Of a stretch of DNA of 64,000 nucleotides, positions 58,573 through 64,000 are shown in pieces. This DNA is from an uncultured Lachnospiraceae bacterium. GTDB lineage: Bacteria > Bacillota > Clostridia > Lachnospirales > Lachnospiraceae. The DNA is taken from positions 119,627 through 183,626 of the forward strand of contig CALWQT010000003.1 of assembly GCA_944383765.1 (NCBI GenBank), given 5' to 3'. The position numbers and the translations under genes were made by a program. Position 1 is the first letter of the stretch. The number at the start of each line of letters is the position of its first letter. Below the pieces are notes generated by a model. It saw only the letters and a list, made by a program, of their open reading frames with translations, searched no databases and had not been told where the DNA came from.

Positions 58573-59985
58573 GTGTTGAGATATAAAACGGACCGGCGGG
58601 GCGTGGCGGAGGTGAACGGATATACGGCGAAAAGGCTGAATGATATGGCTGTTTCTTTAAGTACCCTGGCCCGTTCCTGTGCAGAAGATGCTGACAGGAG
58701 AAAAGGTCTTTCCAGAGAGGACGGGATCGTGGCTTTGAAATCTGCTGCAGACCTGGTATGCGGCAGCTGCAGCAAATGCGGTATTTATAAAAACAGTACG
58801 GAGGAGGAAAGTTATTTTCTTTATTATCTGCTCCGTTCCTTTGAACAGAAAGGGAAAGTGGAACTGGCTGATATGCCTCAGAGTTTTTTGTGTACCTGCA
58901 GGCAGAGTGAAGAGTACATAGGCCAGCTGAACAGGAGCCTGGGAAGAGCAACCATGAATCTTGCATGGAAAAACCGTTTTCTGGAAAGCCGGGATACGGT
59001 GATCATCCAGTTTCGTGAACTGGCTGTGATACTGGAAGAGTTTGCCCATCAGATGGAAGCGGTATCCGATATTACGGGGAAAAAAGAGTCAGCGCTGAAA
59101 CGGGTATTTCGCCAGCATCATCTGACTGCATCTGAGATCCTGGTTCTGGAATATGAGAATGGACAGCGGGAAGTATCCATATCCCTTCGTTCCAATGGAA
59201 GCAGATGTATGACAGTAAAAGATGCGTGCAGGCTGGTGGGACAGGCTATGGGAGGAGAATGGACACCGGCCAGGGATGGGAGAAGCATTATTACCAGGAC
59301 AGAAGCATCATGCCGTTTTGTGGAAGAAGGAAAGTATCGTCTGGTATACGGAGTAGCCGGGTTACCGAGAGAAGGAGAAACCATATCGGGGGACAGTTTT
59401 ATGGTGAATGGAACTTTGCCGGGACAGGTGATCACCTGCCTCTCTGATGGAATGGGGAGCGGCCAGAGAGCAGCAGGAGAGAGCGGGCGGGTGGTGGAAC
59501 TGACGGAACAGCTTTTGGAAACCGGTTTTTCTGCCAGAGCAGCTCTGAAAATGGTCAATACCGTACTGCTTCTTTCCGGAGGCGAACAGCATCCCGCCAC
59601 TTTGGACCTTGCCTGCGTAGACCTTCATCTGGGTGTGCTGGAGATGATGAAGCTGGGAGCGGCCCCTACATTTGTCATAGGAGAACACGGAGTGGAGGTC
59701 TTGGAAGCAGGAGAACTGCCGGTGGGGATTGTCAATAACCTGGAACCGGTACTCCTGTCGAAAAAACTATGGGACGAAAACTGGATCGTCATGGTGAGCG
59801 ACGGGATATTGGATACTCTTCCTGGAGATGAGAAGGAAGAAGTAATGAGAGAGTATCTTTCCGGCAGCCGTTTTTCCCAGCCTCAGGAACTGGCGGAAGC
59901 GGTATTGGGATTTGCCGCCTCGTTTGCGGAAAATCCCAGAGATGATATGACAGTTCTGGCTGCCAGGATCTGGAAACGAAAATAA
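58573..59985 (+). CDS. spoIIE: SpoIIE-type PP2C phosphatase lacking the membrane domain
   Basis: A 470-residue protein with the SpoIIE regulatory region followed by the PP2C domain: GETISGDSFMVNG and VITCLSDGMGSGQRAAGESG (metal Asp residues), LGAAPTFVIGEHGVEVLEAGELPVGI, VMVSDGILDTLP and NPRDDMTVLAARIWKRK. In Bacillus SpoIIE (827 residues) dephosphorylates SpoIIAA to turn on sigma-F, and has ten N-terminal helices. Those are absent: no long hydrophobic segment occurs, and the sequence starts cleanly at GTG 58573 behind AGGAGG. Context downstream of divIC and before tilS-hpt-ftsH is the normal spoIIE place. Confidence 0.88.
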   Translation: MLRYKTDRRGVAEVNGYTAKRLNDMAVSLSTLARSCAEDADRRKGLSREDGIVALKSAADLVCGSCSKCGIYKNSTEEESYFLYYLLRSFEQKGKVELADMPQSFLCTCRQSEEYIGQLNRSLGRATMNLAWKNRFLESRDTVIIQFRELAVILEEFAHQMEAVSDITGKKESALKRVFRQHHLTASEILVLEYENGQREVSISLRSNGSRCMTVKDACRLVGQAMGGEWTPARDGRSIITRTEASCRFVEEGKYRLVYGVAGLPREGETISGDSFMVNGTLPGQVITCLSDGMGSGQRAAGESGRVVELTEQLLETGFSARAALKMVNTVLLLSGGEQHPATLDLACVDLHLGVLEMMKLGAAPTFVIGEHGVEVLEAGELPVGIVNNLEPVLLSKKLWDENWIVMVSDGILDTLPGDEKEEVMREYLSGSRFSQPQELAEAVLGFAASFAENPRDDMTVLAARIWKRK

Positions 59986-60058
59986 TATTGCAACTGCCTG
60001 GAAATCCTAGTATAGTTAAAGAATAAAGGAAAAATAGGGGCGTGGAGGTAACGGGAAA

Positions 60059-61444
60059 ATGCCCGGGCAGATGGATTTGAAAAAACAGGTATTGGATACC
60101 ATGAAAACATATCAGATGATAGAAGAAGGTGGGCATATCGTAGCGGCGGTATCAGGAGGCGCGGATTCTGCCTGCCTTTTGTATGTGCTGAATGAATTAA
60201 AGGAAGAACTGGGTTTTTCTCTGGAAGCGTTTCATGTTAATCATGGACTGCGAGGCGCGGAAGCGGACCATGACGAAGCGTTTACAGAAGAATTGTGCAG
60301 AAGGCTGAAGATTCCCGTAACGACAGAACATGTAAAAGTAAGAGAGTATGGAAAAGCCCATGGAATGTCAGAGGAAGAAGCCGGACGGAAACTCAGGTAT
60401 GAAGCGCTGCGCAGGCAGGCGGCAAAATGGAAGGAAGAAAACCCGGAAGGCAGAGTGCAGATCGCTACTGCCCATCATCAGGATGACAGCAGTGAAACCA
60501 TACTCTACAATTTGTTTCGTGGCAGCGGCTTGAAAGGGCTTGGGGGAATCCGGCCCATATCCGGGGATATTATCCGGCCGCTGATCCGTAACAGCCGCAG
60601 CGATATTGAAAAATGGATGCGGGAGAGAGGATATACTTGGTGTGAAGATTCTACAAATCGTGACAGCTGTTATGCGAGAAACCGGATACGGAATGAAATC
60701 CTGCCTCTGGCAGAGAGCGTTCATGATGGGGCTGCAGAAGGGATTATCCGGGCCGGAGGTTTTATTGCCCAGGCAGATGAGTATCTGGAAGGGGAGGCGG
60801 AACGGATCATAGATGATTTCTGCTTTTTCCAGAAAGGGGCAGTGGGGATCCGTGCAGATGAGCTGGAAGGAAAAGCTGCCATCGTGAAAGCATATGTGAT
60901 CAGGCGTATGCTGAGGTTGGTATCCTGTCCCATGAAAGACGTGGGCGCAGTCCATCTGGAGGCAGCAGCGGCATTGCTGGGAGGGCGTGTAGGAAAGAAA
61001 GTAGACCTTCCCCATGGATATGCTGCGTGGAATGGATATGATACTCTTTTCGTGGGAAGGAGGGAATGCCAGGAAGAAAAGGAGGAGAAAAAGCTTCCTG
61101 ACATTCGGTTCGCTGTATTTCCCTATGAAAAAGGTATGGAAATTCCCAAAAACCAGTATACGAAATGGTTTGACTATGATAAAATGAAAAATGCGCCACT
61201 TTTGCGTTTTCGCAGGACGGGAGATTATTTTCTGCTTCCTGGAGGCGGGAAGAAAAGCGTAAAATCCTATATGATCGATGAAAAAATACCGGCAGATATC
61301 AGGGACAGGATACCGGTCCTGGCGGAAGAAAACCATGTGATATGGATCATCGGGTATCGGATCAGCGAATATTATAAGGTAACGGCGCAGACAAAACATA
61401 TATTGGAAGCAGTACTTGACGGAGGAGAAAATGATGGCAGATAA
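60059..61444 (+). CDS. tilS: tRNA(Ile)-lysidine synthetase
   Basis: A 461-residue enzyme that modifies cytidine 34 in tRNA-Ile(CAU) to lysidine. The PP-loop VAAVSGGADSACLLYVL is at 29-45; HVNHGLRGAEADHDEAF, TAHHQDDSSETILYNLFRGSGLKGLGG and the C-terminal FRRTGDYFLLPGGGKKSVKSYMIDEKIP complete the family pattern including the TilS C domain. Start after GTGGAGGTAACGGGAAA. It overlaps hpt by 14 bases. Essential in nearly all bacteria. Confidence 0.96.
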   Translation: MPGQMDLKKQVLDTMKTYQMIEEGGHIVAAVSGGADSACLLYVLNELKEELGFSLEAFHVNHGLRGAEADHDEAFTEELCRRLKIPVTTEHVKVREYGKAHGMSEEEAGRKLRYEALRRQAAKWKEENPEGRVQIATAHHQDDSSETILYNLFRGSGLKGLGGIRPISGDIIRPLIRNSRSDIEKWMRERGYTWCEDSTNRDSCYARNRIRNEILPLAESVHDGAAEGIIRAGGFIAQADEYLEGEAERIIDDFCFFQKGAVGIRADELEGKAAIVKAYVIRRMLRLVSCPMKDVGAVHLEAAAALLGGRVGKKVDLPHGYAAWNGYDTLFVGRRECQEEKEEKKLPDIRFAVFPYEKGMEIPKNQYTKWFDYDKMKNAPLLRFRRTGDYFLLPGGGKKSVKSYMIDEKIPADIRDRIPVLAEENHVIWIIGYRISEYYKVTAQTKHILEAVLDGGENDGR

Positions 61445-61958
61445 AATTCGTGTGCTATTGAATGAAGAAGAAGTCAACAAAAGGATCAGTGAGATTGCAG
61501 CCCAGATCAGCCGGGACTATGAAGGAAAAAAGGTACATCTGATCTGTATTTTAAAGGGAGGAGTATTTTTTACCTGTGAGCTGGCGAAGAGGATTACTGT
61601 GCCGGTAAGCCTGGATTTTATGTCTGTATCCAGCTATGGAAGCGGTACGGTTTCCAGCGGTGTGGTAAAGATTATTAAGGATCTTGATGAGCCCTTGGAG
61701 AATGAGGAAGTGCTGATTGTGGAAGATATCATTGATTCCGGACGGACTCTGGCATATCTGATCGAGGTTCTGAAGCAGCGTAATCCCAAGAGCATTCGTC
61801 TGTGTACTCTTTTGGATAAACCGGAACGGCGTGTGAAAAAGCAGGTAACCGTAGATTATACCTGTTTCACGATTCCGGATGAATTTGTGGTAGGGTATGG
61901 ACTGGACTATGACCAGAAATACAGGAATCTGCCCTACATTGGAGTGATTGAACAGTAA
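61431..61958 (+). CDS. hpt: Hypoxanthine(-guanine) phosphoribosyltransferase
   Basis: A 175-residue purine salvage enzyme that joins PRPP to hypoxanthine or guanine. LICILKGGVFFTCELAKRI is the pyrophosphate loop, SYGSGTVSSG the flexible loop and VLIVEDIIDSGRTLAYL (about 94-110) the PRPP motif; DYTCFTIPDEFVVGYGLDY binds the base. ATG 61431 or 61434, both shortly after GGAGG, inside the end of tilS. tilS-hpt-ftsH is a conserved Firmicute order. Confidence 0.96.
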   Translation: MMADKIRVLLNEEEVNKRISEIAAQISRDYEGKKVHLICILKGGVFFTCELAKRITVPVSLDFMSVSSYGSGTVSSGVVKIIKDLDEPLENEEVLIVEDIIDSGRTLAYLIEVLKQRNPKSIRLCTLLDKPERRVKKQVTVDYTCFTIPDEFVVGYGLDYDQKYRNLPYIGVIEQ

Positions 61959-61969
61959 GGAGGACATTT

Positions 61970-63781
61970 GTGAAACAACAGTCATTTAGAGGACTCGGTT
62001 TTATCCTGCTCATGTTGGTCCTTATCTTCATGGCCATGATAGTACCGAGCAATATGCTGGTGGAACGTCTCAGCCATCAGGAATTTATGGCAGCTTTGGA
62101 TAGCGGCCGCATCGAGAACGTCAGGATTGAACAGAACAGGGAAACACCTACCGGTGAAGTAAGCCTGCAGATGAAAGATACGGGAGATGAATATGTGGTA
62201 TATGTTTCCGATGTGAAGGAAACTCAGACTTTACTGGAGGAGAGGGATATTGATTATATCGTCTTTAATGTACCCCAGGAAAGTTATCTGATGACTGTGA
62301 TTCTTCCGGTCGTTCTTACGGGAATCGTGGTCATGGCCATTTTTATGTTCATGAATATGCGGGCTAACAGCGGAGGAGCAAATGCCAAAATGATGAATTT
62401 TGGAAAGAGCCGTGCCCGTATGACCCGTGACAATAAAGTGAACTTTACAAAAGTAGCAGGGTTGGAAGAGGAAAAAGAGGAATTGGAAGAAGTAGTGGAT
62501 TTCCTTAAAAATCCTCAAAAATATACCAGCGTGGGAGCCAGAATCCCGAAAGGCCTGATTCTGGTGGGGCCTCCCGGAACGGGAAAAACCCTTCTTGCCA
62601 AGGCAGTGGCGGGGGAAGCAGGGGTACCGTTTTTCTCTATCTCCGGATCGGATTTTGTGGAAATGTTTGTTGGCGTGGGAGCATCCCGTGTCAGAGACTT
62701 ATTTGAAGAAGCAAAAAAGAATTCTCCCTGCATTGTCTTTATTGATGAGATTGATGCAGTTGCCAGAAGAAGGGGAACCGGAATGGGCGGCGGTCATGAC
62801 GAGAGGGAGCAGACATTGAATCAGCTGCTGGTGGAAATGGACGGTTTTGGTGTCAATGAAGGTATTATTGTGATGGCAGCTACAAACCGTGTGGATATTC
62901 TGGATCCGGCTATCCTGAGACCGGGACGGTTTGACAGGAAAGTGGCAGTGGGACGTCCGGATATAAAAGGCCGGCGGGAAATCCTGGAAGTCCATTCGAA
63001 AGAGAAACCACTGGCAGAAGACGTGGATCTGGACCGTGTGGCCCAGACAACAGCAGGATTTACAGGTGCGGACCTGGAAAACCTGATGAATGAAGCGGCT
63101 ATTGTAGCGGCAAAAAATGGCAGAAAGTTCATTATGCAGGCGGATATTGATAAAGCGTTTGTAAAGGTTGGAATCGGAGCGGAAAAGAAGAGTAAGGTGA
63201 TTTCAGAAAAAGAAAAGAAGATCACAGCTTATCATGAAACAGGGCATGCGATCCTGTTCCATGTGCTCCCTGATGTGGGACCGGTCCATACGATTTCCAT
63301 CATACCTACCGGAATAGGAGCCGCAGGCTATACCATGCCGCTGCCGGAAAAAGATGAGATGTTTAACACCAAAGGAAAAATGCTTCAGGATATTATGGTG
63401 TCGCTTGGCGGACGGATTGCAGAAGAACTGGTATTTGAGGATGTTACTACAGGGGCTTCCCAGGATATCAAGCAGGCTACGGCGACTGCCAGGGCTATGG
63501 TGACCCAGTATGGAATGTCCAGCCTGGGCATGATCAATTACGGCAGTGATGATGATGAAGTCTTTATCGGAAGAGATCTGGCCCATACTCGCGCATACAG
63601 CGAAAAAGTGGCAGCAGAGATTGATGCGGAAGTAAAGCGTATCATCGATGAGTGCTATGACAAGGCGAAAGCGATTATTGTAAAGCATGAACAGGTGCTT
63701 CATTCCTGCAGCGATCTTCTGATGAAAAAAGAAAAGATTGGGCAGCAGGAATTTGAAGAATTGTTTGCAGCTACTATGTAG
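61970..63781 (+). CDS. ftsH: ATP-dependent zinc metalloprotease FtsH
   Basis: A 603-residue membrane protease that degrades misfolded membrane and regulatory proteins. Two helices (about 8-27 and 107-129) flank an extracellular part; the AAA+ domain has Walker [14 protein letters not shown] (about 199), Walker [11 protein letters not shown], and the second region of homology [20 protein letters not shown]; the zinc site is HETGH (about 422-426). GTG start 61970 behind AAGGAGGACATTT, 12 bases after hpt. C-terminal tail is short, ending EELFAATM. Confidence 0.97.
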   Translation: MKQQSFRGLGFILLMLVLIFMAMIVPSNMLVERLSHQEFMAALDSGRIENVRIEQNRETPTGEVSLQMKDTGDEYVVYVSDVKETQTLLEERDIDYIVFNVPQESYLMTVILPVVLTGIVVMAIFMFMNMRANSGGANAKMMNFGKSRARMTRDNKVNFTKVAGLEEEKEELEEVVDFLKNPQKYTSVGARIPKGLILVGPPGTGKTLLAKAVAGEAGVPFFSISGSDFVEMFVGVGASRVRDLFEEAKKNSPCIVFIDEIDAVARRRGTGMGGGHDEREQTLNQLLVEMDGFGVNEGIIVMAATNRVDILDPAILRPGRFDRKVAVGRPDIKGRREILEVHSKEKPLAEDVDLDRVAQTTAGFTGADLENLMNEAAIVAAKNGRKFIMQADIDKAFVKVGIGAEKKSKVISEKEKKITAYHETGHAILFHVLPDVGPVHTISIIPTGIGAAGYTMPLPEKDEMFNTKGKMLQDIMVSLGGRIAEELVFEDVTTGASQDIKQATATARAMVTQYGMSSLGMINYGSDDDEVFIGRDLAHTRAYSEKVAAEIDAEVKRIIDECYDKAKAIIVKHEQVLHSCSDLLMKKEKIGQQEFEELFAATM

Positions 63782-63898
63782 TCAGAAGCGGAAAAACGTT
63801 ATTTTATCAGGGATTTATGAAAAATACCTATGAAAATTCAGGGTGTAGAAAATGGGAGCGTTATTTTGCATAAAAAAGAGTTTTGATTTCCATGATGT

Positions 63899-63927
63899 TT
63901 GTGCACACTTATTTTGGGGGATATGAT
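63899..63927 (+). promoter_or_regulatory. Promoter for a gene beyond the right edge
   Basis: TTGTGC (63899-63904), 17 bases, TATGAT (63922-63927), with another TATAAT-like box just after. A TTGGGGG / CCCCCAA inverted repeat (63914-63920, 63947-63953) flanks the -10. The 219 bases after ftsH contain nothing else I can support; no clear terminator for ftsH. Confidence 0.5.
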
Positions 63928-64000
63928 ACTATAATTAACGTAAACCCCCCCAATACATTATATAGTTTTTGCTACACCCCATAAGAAACGAAATACCTTC

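Noticed and set aside
63831..63887. 18-codon reading frame after ftsH
   Set aside because: No ribosome site and no recognisable sequence; position is normal intergenic DNA.
1..64000. CRISPR arrays, tRNA or rRNA genes, insertion sequences, prophage
   Set aside because: No regularly spaced repeats, cloverleaf-like sequences, transposases, integrases or phage genes were seen while reading both strands.

Overview
The window looks like a chromosomal segment of an anaerobic, spore-forming gut Clostridium, most likely a Lachnospiraceae member close to Blautia. The basis is the mix of spore genes (spoVT, yabP, yabQ, spoIIE, a cotS-type gene), strong AGGAGG ribosome sites, frequent GTG/TTG starts, an archaeal-type ProRS behind a T-box, and moderate GC with AT-rich promoters. 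The genus is inference. I see no tRNA, rRNA, CRISPR array, insertion sequence or prophage; the left gene (hemolysin III type) is cut by the window edge.

Layout. 1-10.6 kb: housekeeping and membrane genes (TrhA-like protein, RluA-type pseudouridine synthase, YtvI-type permease, T-box-proS, CCA-adding enzyme, CotS-type kinase fold, phosphoglucomutase, acyltransferase, CmpB-type membrane protein). 10.6-21 kb: an Amadori-sugar (fructosamine) locus with FrlB-, FrlD- and FrlC-type enzymes, a CUT2 sugar ABC transporter, plus a DeoC-type aldolase and an FGGY kinase that the known frl operons lack; a HutC-type regulator sits inside and another at its end. 21.0-21.2 kb: a probable orphan small RNA. 21.4-33.2 kb: mreB, recD2, comF, the rpmG-secE-nusG-rplK-rplA and rplJ-rplL blocks with leader RNAs, cdd, bioY, a lipoprotein alkaline phosphatase behind a PHO-box-like array, and a YibE/F protein. 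33.3-38.4 kb: a compact seven-gene type IV pilus/type II secretion-like pseudopilus operon. 38.4-46.2 kb: cls, pth, mfd, nhaC-type antiporter, spoVT. 46.3-56.4 kb: a divergent autoinducer-2 (lsr) locus: lsrR-lsrK-cupin on the minus strand, lsrA-C-D-B-F plus an AEC permease on the plus strand. 56.5-63.8 kb: the conserved mazG-hup-rqcP-yabP-yabQ-divIC-spoIIE-tilS-hpt-ftsH block.

How the genes work together. The two accessory metabolic islands have the same logic: a CUT2 ABC importer, a sugar kinase, and an isomerase/aldolase stage. In the first, the kinase, epimerase and deglycase should turn imported fructose-amines into glucose 6-phosphate and free amine; the DeoC and FGGY members point to an additional substrate. 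In the second, LsrB-ACD would import AI-2, LsrK phosphorylate it, LsrR sense phospho-AI-2, and LsrF break down the isomerised product; LsrG is not seen and a small cupin occupies its place. Most interesting are the cupin-for-LsrG arrangement, the extended Amadori locus with matching operators over two promoters, the orphan RNA at 21.0-21.2 kb, the minimal pseudopilus operon, and a SpoIIE that lacks its membrane domain.
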